From Spirochaetales bacterium (GTDB lineage: Bacteria > Spirochaetota > Spirochaetia > SZUA-6 > JAFGRV01): 64,000 nucleotides of DNA. A model generated the notes under the pieces. The model worked only from the letters and a program-made list of their open reading frames with translations, was not told where the DNA came from and did no database searches. The stretch lies in the NCBI GenBank assembly GCA_016935735.1, contig JAFGQK010000057.1, forward strand, positions 23,623 to 87,622, read 5' to 3'. The translations under genes were made by a program, and so were the position numbers. This document shows positions 26,401 through 30,644 of this stretch, piece by piece (position 1 is the stretch's first letter; every line of letters starts with the position of its first letter).

Positions 26401-29400
26401 ATTTTTTGCACCGGGAAAGCGGCCGGACATCGCAATAACCGCTATTTCATCAGACCGGGAGTCCTGGTATGACCGTTTTTTGAAATGAACATTATCATCT
26501 TTTTCTGTAAAATCATCAAACGTTACAGCGACCTTGCCGATATTTTTCCTGTCACCAATATATTGAAAAGCTTCCTTTATATTATGAGAAAAAAAGGTTT
26601 TAAAAACAATAGGAGTAATTAATCCATCGGCAATCATCGTTACCATAATCTGTAAGTAATCCTTTAGTTTATGCCCGTTTCTCCATAATTTTCGCAAGTC
26701 AATACTGTGAAATGATTGATTGTTCACCATATTCGAGAAATCCAGTGACCGTGTTGCCCGTAAACCCGCGACAGCAATTTCCAGGTACCTGCCTTCAGGT
26801 GCCAGCATGTTTATACCCTGTTGAATGGCATCGCCTGACAGGGTATTCAGGACAACATCTACTCCCCGTCCCCCGGTAATTTCCATTACTTTCTCTACCA
26901 GATTTTCAGTACTGTAATCAAATGTGTAATCCACTCCTATACTCTTTAAGTATTCACGTTTCCCGGCAGAACTGGAAGTCCCGTAGATCACACAATGCTT
27001 TAATTTAGCGAGTTGTACCGCCATCAAGCCCACACCCCCGGCAGCACTCTGGATAAAAACATGTTCACCATCAGCTAAATTACCTGTTTCATAAAGGCTG
27101 TAATATGCCGTGGTAAAAACATCCGGGAACCCGCATGCATCTTCAAAACTTAAAGCAGAAGGTTTCTTTACCGCGCTATTTACGGGAATATTGACATATT
27201 CCGCGTGTCCGCCTAATAAACTGCCGGTTAATCCGATAATTTCATCTCCTGTGCTGAAACTCTTAACGTTTTTACCTGTGGCATGAACAATACCTGCCAC
27301 TTGAAAACCGGTAACAAAGGGATAATCAGGCAGGGTAGGGTATAACCCCTTGACACATAATATATCTGCAAAATTGACCCCGGCGGCTTTGACTCTCACC
27401 AGTATTTCATTCTCTGCCGGCAGGTTTATTCTGATATTGTCTAATTTGAGATTACTGATTTCAGTTACACTATTAATTAACACACCTTTGCACATGAGAT
27501 AATCTGATTTCTGATCTGTATGTTCATGCTGTATTTCCTTTTTATCTATATCGCTATCATCATGGTCATTTGAAAGATGTACCGGAGGATTACCGGTTAT
27601 TGTATCCGGATCAACAACCCTTTCATATTGCTTGTTTGCCGTATTCTCCGGAGTATGGTCGATGAGTACGCCGGGATCTACAAATGTTAAAAGATAATCA
27701 CAAAGTTCATTGATAGTGGAGCAGTCATATAGTTTGACAACTTTAAAATTAATCTTGAAGACCTGATTCAGCTTTTTGGCAAATTCAACAGCCAGAATTG
27801 AATCAAGTCCCAGTTCTATAAATCGTTTATTGGAAGGAATTTTTGAACAGTCAACGAAAAGTATACCTGCTAAAATTTTCCTTAGTTTTTCTTTTACTAC
27901 TGCTTTAATTCCTGATTTATCCGGTTTATCTCCAGTCTGGTATTTTTCATTTATCTGCTTTAATTTTATTGAAGTATGGTTATTATTATTTATGGTATGC
28001 TGTGATTTACTTTCTGATTCGTTTTTATACAATACATTTGATTTTTCTGCATCCCCGGCCTTGTCCGGCTTATGAGAAGAATGATGAGGAGACAGATTTG
28101 CCGTCTTGCCCCGGTCAATCCAATATCTTTTCTTTTCAAAGGGATATGTGGGCAAGGATACCCTGTATGGTGCAGTATCATATAACAGATCCCAGGGAAT
28201 GTTATAGCCGGTTACCCAAAGACTGGCCAGTCTCCCGAGATCCTTTTTACCGGTAATAGCCTTTGTTTCATTATCGTTAAGCAGTTTTAATGGGGAAGCT
28301 TCTATGTCTATAGTTCCTCTATATGATCCGGGTATTCCGGTGTTGCTCCCCTGTATAAAATTTGTTAATGCTTCACAAAGTGATTCCATGTCTGAACAAA
28401 CAATCGCCAGGCGTTCTTCCATGGGTTCTCTTCCGGTTTGTAATGTATATGCTGCATTATCCAGGTTGAAATCCCGGCCAGCTTCATGGTTACCCTCCCG
28501 TTTGAGGAATTGAACCATTTTTTCTGCATATGCTAAAAGGCATTTCCCCGAATGGGCAGACAGGATGAAAATGTTTGGCTTGCTTTTTGTTTTTTTACTA
28601 TCACTACGATAGCCATCATCACGATGGATATATTCCTCTACAATTATATGGGCATTTGAACCCCCGCCGCCAAATGAATTGATGGCCGCACGCCTGGGAT
28701 ATTGCTGGGTAGTTCCTCCATTATCAATGGGTGTGGCATTCCAGGGAGCTTTCCGGGTTTGTATATAAAACGGAGAATTTTCCATCATTTCTGAATTAAC
28801 AATTTTTTCGGTATTTATTACCGGGACCTGCATTTTATATTTCATTTGAAGTAAAACCTTTGTTAACTGTACAATACCTGATGCTGCTTCCGGGTGGCCG
28901 ATATTGGATTTTACACTCCCAATGGAACAGAACCCCTTGTCTTTGGTAAACCTGGTAAAAGCATTAATAAGTGCTTCGAGTTCCTTATTGTCTCCTATAG
29001 CTGCCCCTGTCATTGAAGTTTCTATATAGCTTATGGTTCCGGGATCGATCCCGGCTTTATTTATTGTTTCTATAATTAAATCAGACTGCGCGGAACTGTC
29101 AGGAATGTTAAATCCAATGGTCGATCCGCAATGATTAATACCGGCTCCCTTTATGATACCATAAATATGGTCATGGTCCCTTTCTGCCATGGATAACGGT
29201 TTTAAAAGCACCGCACCAATACTCTCGGCAGGTATATATCCATCGCTGTCGCCGAGGATACCGCAGCTTCCTGATGTACTCAGCGAACCGATATTGTTCA
29301 GCGCTATGTATTTTGCCGGATGCAGGGTTAAATTAATACCGGCGGCAAAAGCGGCGGAACACTCCCCACGCAATATACTTTCACATGCCATTTGAATCGC

Positions 29401-30570
29401 TGTTAATGATGATGAACAGGCAGTATCGATGGCAATACTGGGACCCTTGAGATTGAAAAAGTAGGAACATCTGTTGACAATAGCCCAATAAGAGCCGGCA
29501 CTAAAATCAAAACGGGAAGCATCCTCTATAAACAGGTGGAAATGTTGATGCATGCAACCGAAAAATATTCCCACCTTATTATTTACACCCTGGATTGAAT
29601 TGATCCCTTCCCTTGTGTACCCGGCATCTTCCAGCGTTTCCCAGATAATTTCCAGAAGAAGCCTTATCTGGGGATCAATATAAGGCGCCTCTCTTGGCGA
29701 AAAATTGAAGAATAAAGGATCAAACTTATCCACATCATCGATAAAGGCTCCCCATTTGCTGCATGATTTCCCGGGTTTCTGTTTTTCCGGATCATAGTAA
29801 TCCTGCCAATTCCAGCGGTCCGGGGGGATTTCGGTAATTAAATTTTTTCCGTTTATCAGATTATCCCAGAATTCCCCGGGGTTTTTAGAACCCGGGTATC
29901 TTCCGCTCATTCCAATAATTGCAATATCATGATCTCTGTTCGATTCCCGAGAAGGCTGGTATAACCTGTTTTTTAACTTGAGCGTGCTTTTCTTATTAAG
30001 TTGTTTTCCTGTATTTTCCTGAACTGAAGGAGGAGGGTCATTGGCTGCTTCAGTCTTTTTTATCATTTCGCCGGTTAAATATTCAGCCAGGTCGGATATG
30101 TTTTGAAATCTTGACAATAAATCATCAGGCAGTTTTCCAAAATGGGTTTCTAATGTTCGCATTAATTCCGTTATTTCCTGGCTTCCCGGATCTTTACCCT
30201 GCAATCTATTTAAATATGCATTAATGGTATTGAGTTCCTGCGCTTGCTTTTCTTCAGGCGATTCCACAACAACAGGCGGCGGCGGATTTTCTTCTTTCTC
30301 TTTTTTTTGAGGAGGACTACCCGTATCAACATTAAAAAAAGGAGCCAGATAATCAACGAGTTTGTTTATGGTTGGGTATTCATATAAAACCTGCTTTTGC
30401 AGTTTAAGGTTAAACAGCTTATTCAGCTTATTGATTAATTCAACCCCAATAATTGAATCCATTCCGAAGTCCTGCAGATTCTTATTAACATTGATTTCAG
30501 ACGGTTCTATGAAAAGTATCTCTGCGGCACTTTTTATTACCATATTTTTAATGTCTAAAGCATTATCCAT
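5476..30570 (-). CDS. Trans-AT PKS, 8364 aa: ACP-KS0-ACP-ER-KS-ACP-KS-KR-ACP-KS-KR-ACP-KS-ACP-KS-DH-KR-ACP-KS-KR-ACP-docking
   Basis: Seven KS domains (six with C/H/H motifs, one lacking HGTGT), eight GxDS ACP motifs, one MDR-type ER (QSAAGGVGLMAVQLAK), one DH (HMIDGEKVFP / DALLQ), four KR Rossmann motifs, no AT GHSxG domain. Confidence 0.96.
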   Translation of the reverse strand: MDNALDIKNMVIKSAAEILFIEPSEINVNKNLQDFGMDSIIGVELINKLNKLFNLKLQKQVLYEYPTINKLVDYLAPFFNVDTGSPPQKKEKEENPPPPVVVESPEEKQAQELNTINAYLNRLQGKDPGSQEITELMRTLETHFGKLPDDLLSRFQNISDLAEYLTGEMIKKTEAANDPPPSVQENTGKQLNKKSTLKLKNRLYQPSRESNRDHDIAIIGMSGRYPGSKNPGEFWDNLINGKNLITEIPPDRWNWQDYYDPEKQKPGKSCSKWGAFIDDVDKFDPLFFNFSPREAPYIDPQIRLLLEIIWETLEDAGYTREGINSIQGVNNKVGIFFGCMHQHFHLFIEDASRFDFSAGSYWAIVNRCSYFFNLKGPSIAIDTACSSSLTAIQMACESILRGECSAAFAAGINLTLHPAKYIALNNIGSLSTSGSCGILGDSDGYIPAESIGAVLLKPLSMAERDHDHIYGIIKGAGINHCGSTIGFNIPDSSAQSDLIIETINKAGIDPGTISYIETSMTGAAIGDNKELEALINAFTRFTKDKGFCSIGSVKSNIGHPEAASGIVQLTKVLLQMKYKMQVPVINTEKIVNSEMMENSPFYIQTRKAPWNATPIDNGGTTQQYPRRAAINSFGGGGSNAHIIVEEYIHRDDGYRSDSKKTKSKPNIFILSAHSGKCLLAYAEKMVQFLKREGNHEAGRDFNLDNAAYTLQTGREPMEERLAIVCSDMESLCEALTNFIQGSNTGIPGSYRGTIDIEASPLKLLNDNETKAITGKKDLGRLASLWVTGYNIPWDLLYDTAPYRVSLPTYPFEKKRYWIDRGKTANLSPHHSSHKPDKAGDAEKSNVLYKNESESKSQHTINNNNHTSIKLKQINEKYQTGDKPDKSGIKAVVKEKLRKILAGILFVDCSKIPSNKRFIELGLDSILAVEFAKKLNQVFKINFKVVKLYDCSTINELCDYLLTFVDPGVLIDHTPENTANKQYERVVDPDTITGNPPVHLSNDHDDSDIDKKEIQHEHTDQKSDYLMCKGVLINSVTEISNLKLDNIRINLPAENEILVRVKAAGVNFADILCVKGLYPTLPDYPFVTGFQVAGIVHATGKNVKSFSTGDEIIGLTGSLLGGHAEYVNIPVNSAVKKPSALSFEDACGFPDVFTTAYYSLYETGNLADGEHVFIQSAAGGVGLMAVQLAKLKHCVIYGTSSSAGKREYLKSIGVDYTFDYSTENLVEKVMEITGGRGVDVVLNTLSGDAIQQGINMLAPEGRYLEIAVAGLRATRSLDFSNMVNNQSFHSIDLRKLWRNGHKLKDYLQIMVTMIADGLITPIVFKTFFSHNIKEAFQYIGDRKNIGKVAVTFDDFTEKDDNVHFKKRSYQDSRSDEIAVIAMSGRFPGAKNIRQFWHNVTMGINSISGIPAERWNSNHFYDSHSGTSNKTYSKWGGFLQDADKFDSLFFNITPMEAGMMDPQQRLFLEEAWKTFEAGGYTPDKLSGKKCGVFVGVGPGDYNQPDVSRENNLNAFSLIGSANSITAGRISYLFNLKGPCMSIDTACSSSLVAVHQACKSIISGECECAIAGGVSVLTTPAMHIMTSKAEMISRSGQCRTFDNSADGFVLGEGVGAVLLKPLKKALEDNDHIYGVIKGSHINQDGQTNGITAPSADSQTALQTELYDSIGINPADIEYIEAHGTGTKLGDPIEIEALTNSFRKYTTRKNYCAVGSVKTNIGHGLASAGIAGLIKTLLCLHYKKLVPSINYQTPNEFIDLGNSPFYVNTVYKNWEKTGTGPRLAAISSFGFSGTNVHVVLEEAPVRNESVMTEKKPYYLILLSAKSPDALKKSVHQMIEWLESGNHSVSLENISYTSATGRKHFDYRIAIIAGNKQELIEELTAIKANRKSKEHIIGNGIVQDQEYVHTDEASSIIYTLIKEKSLIPGEYQRLLRQLGTIYVHGGNPDWDRLYGRGYSICQDFPPYPFTRSRYWKNQGNRTYNDGGSESGRDVQKNNGVQELMTSNTITDDHLKLLIREYIKDVIGRVTGIKRVILDSQFTFGKFGIDSLVGKEIIKSFEGDTGNLPATLLFENLTIEDLGEYFLQNHKKTFENMFKGTLKNSKRADLSAQSHHRTVDDSITGVAIYKESTSDITGFNNSPDIAVIGISGRYPCSGTLDEFWINLKNGRDCISEIPPDRWDFRQFYDPDPAKAKQGKIYSKWGGFLKDVDKFDTLFFAISPKDAEVMDPQERLFLETAWAALNDAGYTGKRLKSLEKEVGVFAGVTTYTYQLLLSERRNPDDVVIPDSSPWTIVNRLSYFMDFNGPSIPVDTACSSSLTAIHMACESLKNGNCRMAIAGGINLYLHHSKYIVMSQSRILSPNGKCCSFGNQADGIVPGEGVGVFVLKPLETAIKDGDYIYALIKATSINHGGSTSGYTVPNPVAQTRLIENTLKKSGLDAHTITCIEAHGTGTILGDPIEIKGLTDAFKNYTNDHQFCSIGSVKSNIGHLEAAAGIAGLTKLIMQLKNKQFVPTLYCDVINPNIALEKTPFYIQKHNTEWDTNNLENCPRRAGISSFGAGGVNAFAIVEEFNNHPAGNNEKESGSYIFVLSARNRERLKEYTQSFLNFLKGIAENNRASTMLKSVTGETGTSAADVQRHDWVNDNISFESMIYTLQDGREAMEERLALVVSDFSDLYAKLTDYSQNKMGITGLYAGNISDNGNDAEINHHQDDLKRFYMDRDVATLAKFWVTGGDIEWKMLYHPNTPGIIPLPPYPFARERYWAGTVSQIREGDTTIDKPEEQKATGTIFYTPVWQPCPLAEKPVRVSDTGKILVFDNDHHFAAALATLDADFILVRPGNKFSCTQDNEYEINPFHSEDYNLLIKNLVKKQLKFFRIIHAWSTMDFSEEEKKIKEQLQMSIYSLMYVSQALMKYVKNEVIDLLYIYHTHENHHPAYEGVRGFAKTIYLENPSFHYRIIGIKNAPLHHYAGQLITEFDNFNESVPEIHYNHQTRLEKKITEYYPTHGSGGHPVFKEKGVYLITGGMGGLGLIFAGFIMRNYRVNLVLTGRSEPDEQKLAKIRELESPGLEVIYIKSDISDEGDTKRLIDSIKARHGTLNGIIHSAGIIRDSFIIKKTAEEMDRVFAAKVFGTLWLDKYTRDGSLDFFILFSSIAGVFGNTGQGDYAYGNSFMDSFAGLRNRLKRPGITISIQWPLWEAGGMHVSDEQAKAIKANTGISLLGKEAGIKAFQAALTLNMDNVIIFNGDTRKIRQALSGYTVKNKDNQIGNIIEANPGFQVTGMPVEFNGTEPNSELSHMTELYLKEMLSKETKLPVSRIESKQPFEKYGIDSIMITDMNKQLEKCFGKLSKTLFYEYQDIYQLAGYFVEKHKDTLMKLLKTDREESLITDKPHDKKTGSFSLHHMAGPDSIHREYSETGDGDIAIIGLSGRYPFAEHLDEFWDNLKNGKDCISVIPEERWDFNTYYDQEKGKAGKYYTKWGGFIKDIDKFDPLFFNMSPGEAELIDPQERLFLETAWHAIEDAGYPRSRLEKYKTGVFAGITYGDYQLLGVENSSKDRVVALHSSHASVANRVSYFFNLNGPSIALDTMCSSSLTAIHLACNSLRYGECEIALAGGVNICLHPNKYIQLSYGKFMSTDGRCRSFGEGGDGFVPGEGVGVAVLKLLNHAEKDRDHIYAVIKASSINHGGKTNGYTVPNPNSQAGIIAEVLEKAKISPRTVNYIEAHGTGTSLGDPIEITGLVKAFEKYTGDKQFCSIGSVKSNIGHLEAAAGIAGLTKVILQMKHEVLVPSIHTDKLNPNIDFQDTPFYVQRSLGKWEQVELQDEGIMKKYPRRAGLSSFGAGGSNAHILLEEYLINYNRASTNVEEYQLQPVNTKQEAGKHYIVTLSAKNKERLKEYAENIIRYIDNKSINIADIAYTLQLHREAMEYRLAVIAENRDQLKEKLLAFCNGEEGHGSYEGNIKENRKVNPLLFDGEEEQNYIQSIINGKKYEKLARLWTLGGEIDWKQLYTAGTPAFIELPLYPFLKARHWIPEQQQQTDSILFFNNVWEKADIQLCPLDVSPQKLLLIFDNNPRLWEEMQRNLKQHNGLSLQAVLVEPGNRFEDNGQGRFVINKNDEKDYLQLFTCLRDKGFIPGNIIHLWSFEDSIHRHLQPDPNAVEEPDYHGIKNQLNSGLYSVFYLTRVLLKYASEHEITLLYAYPAGGVVQPRFAAVSSFLKTAHQENSRLKCKSVGIERTSTPGLKQILLSELEYQEAGCTEITYQNSVRYKKTLVENSIQNEKKQTNLLKQGGVYLITGGAGSIGLCLARFLAQKYGAKLILTGRSFLSAEKTQIIENMKAGGREVVYIQADVTDKKEVSHLILTARNLYGAINGIIHSAGVKLDALIQKKNASDVEKVIGPKVFGTIILDALTRDEKLDFFMLFSSTAAVTGNRGQGDYAFANCFMDCYVEVREELRKQGKRHGKTLSINWPLWEKTSMNVDEHTLKLMSTIAGITLLSTEDGMDIFLKALSSGTNHLVVFKGNPVKIKKYLKQEGQSTAIVREDHHPISITMDDKELTAKLKEVIANCVSKILKIDVNLIDFDDDMMEYGFDSVTQTRLINEINEIFGLEQGPAIFYELKNPTLDSLVQKLLHQDRELFHAYFHGTAAPPGTQIPETTPDAVHQQDGVLAGTLQHQEGATLLYNDNSVSTQRKIPLIQPIAITGMYCEMPGSKNGAAFWENLVKVKDLITSIPPERLELGAFKGLDSRVKWGGFINDIDKFDAIFFGISPREAKYMDPQQRRLLQGVWKAIEDAGYRAGELSGTKTGVFIGTASTDYFELWREYTRDSDAYSSTGMASSIMANRISYLFNFTGPSESLNTACSSSLVAVCTAFNAINLGQCDLAIAGGVNILIASTPYNALNAAGILNPEGRCKTFDDSANGYIRGEGSGVLILKPLDKALADKDHIYAIIRGVAVNHGGKANSLTAPNALAQAELLIEAYSRAGIMPGDVSYIETHGTGTKLGDPVEINGLKKAFEELYRKSGIPVPQKPHCGIGSVKANIGHLEAAAGIAGLIKTLLAMKHKVLPGLVHFKTLNSQIKLEDSPFYIVKETQPWERIKRAEGSVIPRIAGVSSFGFGGTNAHVVLEEYEGNNNRNPQKNFPRLIILSARDKKRLNEYASDLLAYLIEQLKNNPENNISLEDISYTFQMGRENMDERLSIITADIKDLIHILEQYCKDNKNIDNCYSGNARAGKNISQNKQVLDKALQEKNIEILAQLWVQGADINWLLLYDKPYPQRVSLPTYPFTGKKIWFDTIEAEEVKVTGNAETIMTLKTGTGIPSGSTDVKASHTIESTKNKKLVLKEPGGMNQNAHIKRSSETANHMVDKTGTLTAMDPAETLKIIILKHLSHILHFPVNEIEEDVPMREYGLDSIGSVELINVLNKEFGSNFKAVLLYDYHTVEKLADYIASNSTNILPLIGKSIQEECTGDNIYSLAEKKEDTTVTIRVSGSENEILYKKPESIPGTPSRDVAIIGISCRFPHAADFQEFWNNLRDGVDCITEVPGSRWDVGQFYHPDPTKPDKTYCKWGGFLDDVDKFDPLFFRITPSDAEVIDPQQRLFLEESYKALEIAGYSDKKINGINCGVYVGIVNMNDYGNMLHDARYSENLGHALLGNTNSILASRISYFLNLKGPALAIDTACSSSLVAIHLAYKAILEGEVDMALAGGVMLQLSSTRFILTSKSGALSHLGRCSTFDNRADGYVPGEGVGVIVLKSLHKALKDRDHIFGVIKGSAINQDGTTNGITVPSAESQYNLELKVYQEYNINPESISYVEAHGTGTKLGDPIELTALTNSFRQFTDKKQFCAIGSVKTNIGHGASSAGIASAIKVLLSLQNRKIPPSLHYKSPNEHIDFPESPFYVNTQLRDWEPPDNFPRRAVVSGFGLSGTNCHMVIEEAPLINKQAYREMYPFHLIVLSAKTKAALERKIIDLEILLSNESSHLRLQDISYTLSVGRSHYAVRLALVVNGINDLIQKLKGFSEKGLDQEDSFFGIKKKSAGRDSGLLKKTKEIINEIKDSNNTDKDVYKERLLLLAELYVNGYDPCFMDIFESKDVCTILLPVYPFEKKICWFPSPSARSIDQEKAIQPVMNDSIKDKLIILEKNAYPPGRLFKVTVSGNEFYLNDHMIDGEKVFPAVSCLEMARAAGEMLFETTVTELKNVILAQPLIVRDKPEDIYLNLARSNGRYEFRISTKNNENQVIYHSQGFIEQKTKDPEKYTDEYIDVEAVKARSRNSIEKADIYEIYNQVGVKYGRCFQSIRKLFYSQEEALSIILPDTEVMNNTGGFVLHPTYMDALLQTTLGIVLGSNGVQKTNYLPFVIGEVIICNPIGQCSTELNSDNKKTWWPYYGYATKLESKNKSNNQVIKFNIKLLDKSGKVLVKLNDFSAKATGYRKPDISVPEFKIENRYNPGLTYYCLDYQKKSATTGFNNKAEAGYTLLFEDDSPFTKALEKHGIDRKKLITVKPGKSFDNDNGLIYRIDPVLEGDYIRLFDELKEKNILPHYIIHTWSFLHCSNDMEKGLDYSIYSVFCLLKALIKTRLKDQVKLLYIFPNSKQQPQPQFSAVKAFVKSVGKENPGLMIKTIEIFQNEIKETSGILPELVHQVLMEFEDDPANQIKYDHKERYVEYVREVDLESEIKNTAGNPAVFKHKGVYIITGGTGGLGLIFAKYLIEKYNATLILINRSRPGNDKLKIINKLNSPGGKIEYMTADVSKPDQIKGAIKKIKSRFGHINGLIHSAGILKDSYLHNKNLADLKDVLAPKVHGTIFLNEILCHEELDVFIMFSAIAALFGNAGQSGYAYANCFLDNYAKMLAEEPRENRGTLKNNNRASTVLKSYQHILSINWPLWKDGGMKLDQRLYDMLKTSGMNPLSTADGIQALEMALLSGRHQLLVVDSETVDDFNPVGIPVNFKGVADEKVEKIETDSTNTFSTHFNLEQKLKEEIREVISHQIKMPVSEIENDKSLMEYGFDSINLTVLANLINEKFHLDMTPAVFFDLDEMTINSLVSFMNKEYKGLLCGYYSHNHSQSPPLEIKPGNELISTAESDNNNMIEKNRTTVIPYTGGSPRLGKEPIAIIGMGGIMPQSNNLDEFWKHLEKGDCLVTEIPGERWDWQEFYGNHMEGGNKTSSKWAAFMKSVKNFDANFFNISRREAELMDPQQRIMLETVWAATEDAGYCAADLAKLRTGLFIGVSNSDYSLVLNGYMSEIHAQAATGLSHAMIGNRISYFFDFHGPCEVINTACSSSLVAIHRAAESIHMENCDMAIAGGVNVILSPMAQLAFSKVGVLSDDGKCRAFDKDANGIVRGEGCGVILLKPLSRAMKDNDTIYAVIKGSYENHGGHSSSLTAPNHNSQADLLKNAYQRAGILPNTISYIECHGTGTQMGDKVEINGIKKAFEDLYKSYGITADTRNYCGLGSVKTNIGHLEAASGIAGIIKVLLAMKHKTLPANINFNQLNPYIELDDSPFYIVNSARPWEPIMDKDNNEIPRRAGVSSFGLGGTNAHIVLEEFNKPVQHITIRKPEKYLMVFSAKNHDRLKEYAKKYVTCLSDIPSRDEEFAVNLSFTLQVGRTPMKERLALVCKNIQELKEKLALFCENKSNISDLYPGSIDNAGNEINSIFSGQNGEVLVKELIHSQAYDKLARIWCLGAHINWRLLYGEIQPERISLPTYPFAQDIYWPDKISSHEDKHHKTNPVHTTQGTTGGWFYRPVWESEELPAEKENSLKDVKGTVLVIYTEDSKKLADTFYKAHESDMVLLVQLGKCTKQFPDGTWELALQEPGAFASCLDSIEHVKTIYFLGGICKNLHSLNDVKSFENTQEKGIISLFRLVKALGEYGLTQKAVNLKIVTNNVYRVLPDDRIIPLAGALDGFAKVLMKEYPAMNISYLDIDYKEEPVVSGDDQKTGDMNTVKIIIREPGNKNGDTIAIRRGERYVRKLLPADLPRVHTNAFKENGVYLIPGGAGGIGFQLALHLAQMVKAKLVLLGRSPLDSDKEKKIAEIEAKGGNAVYLQADIADPLSLNKVIDHIITHFEHINGVIHSAVVLNDGIVDLIKEETLRGVLRPKTTGSIVLCNVCKGLNIDFMLYFSSAASFTGNAGRGAYTAASTFEDALASYMDQKSGFTTRTINWGYWGNIGIASSAEYEKRFKARNVLAIETGEGMEAIQRILANPGPQIMMLKLDKNVQENGNVQAKNDDTENKPVHDLSSTQVQENSVEVDSEDFISLTIARILCSSLKLNPDEMSGNTAFSDLGVDSVLAIEIVHKINTELGIQLRSTELFNYSTINQLTHYIKNNFNINYTPLQKNEDPLEEKLCTLLEQMKRGLMDIETVDQQIKALQ
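9976..10017. repeat. 42-nt palindromic in-frame element, copy A (type 2)
   Basis: actcttcaacactgttgaagcccgattgttatttttcaaggt; encodes ...TLKNNNRASTVLKS inside a KR loop that is 14 aa longer than sibling KRs. Confidence 0.85.
18993..19034. repeat. 42-nt palindromic element, copy B (type 1)
   Basis: actcctcaacattcgttgaggcacgattgtaatttattagat; encodes LINYNRASTNVEEY directly after the KS-terminal EEY. Confidence 0.85.
22711..22742. repeat. Palindromic element, copy C (type 2, one end diverged)
   Basis: acttttcaacatagttgaagcccggttgttct; encodes ENNRASTMLKS in a post-KS linker. Confidence 0.75.
24252..24293. repeat. Palindromic element, copy D (degenerate; stem replaced by another inverted repeat)
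   Basis: gggctgacaggtcagcccgtttgctgtttttcaaggtgcc: cccgtttgctgtttttcaaggtgcc differs from the family sequence at two positions, preceded by a perfect 8-bp inverted repeat. Encodes GTLKNSKRADLS in a post-ACP linker. Confidence 0.55.
26505..27500 (-). other. Integrated medium-chain-dehydrogenase enoylreductase (ER) domain, placed after an ACP and before the next KS
   Basis: GVNFADILCVKGLYPTLPDYPFVTGFQVAGIV...HVFIQSAAGGVGLMAVQLAKLKHCVIYGTSSSAGKREYLKSIGVDYTFDYS...GRGVDVVLNTLSGDAIQQ. Confidence 0.88.
28640..29950 (-). other. Predicted non-elongating KS (KS0) in the 8364-aa PKS
   Basis: Cys motif DTACSSSLTAIQ retained, but EAHGTGTxLGDPIE is replaced by ETSMTGAAIGDNKE (first catalytic His lost). 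DPQQR reads DPQIR and GEGVG reads AESIG. Confidence 0.8.
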
Positions 30571-30644
30571 TATTTTCCCCTTCAGGATTTATAAAATTAA
30601 CAACAAATTTTATTTATTTTAAAAAATTATAATTTTTAATGTAT

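Noticed and set aside
28240-30570. Second ACP-like helical segment after the N-terminal ACP (LMRTLETHFGKLPDDLLSRFQNISDLAEYL) as an extra carrier domain
   Set aside because: It lacks a GxDS phosphopantetheine serine motif; better treated as a linker or structural helix.
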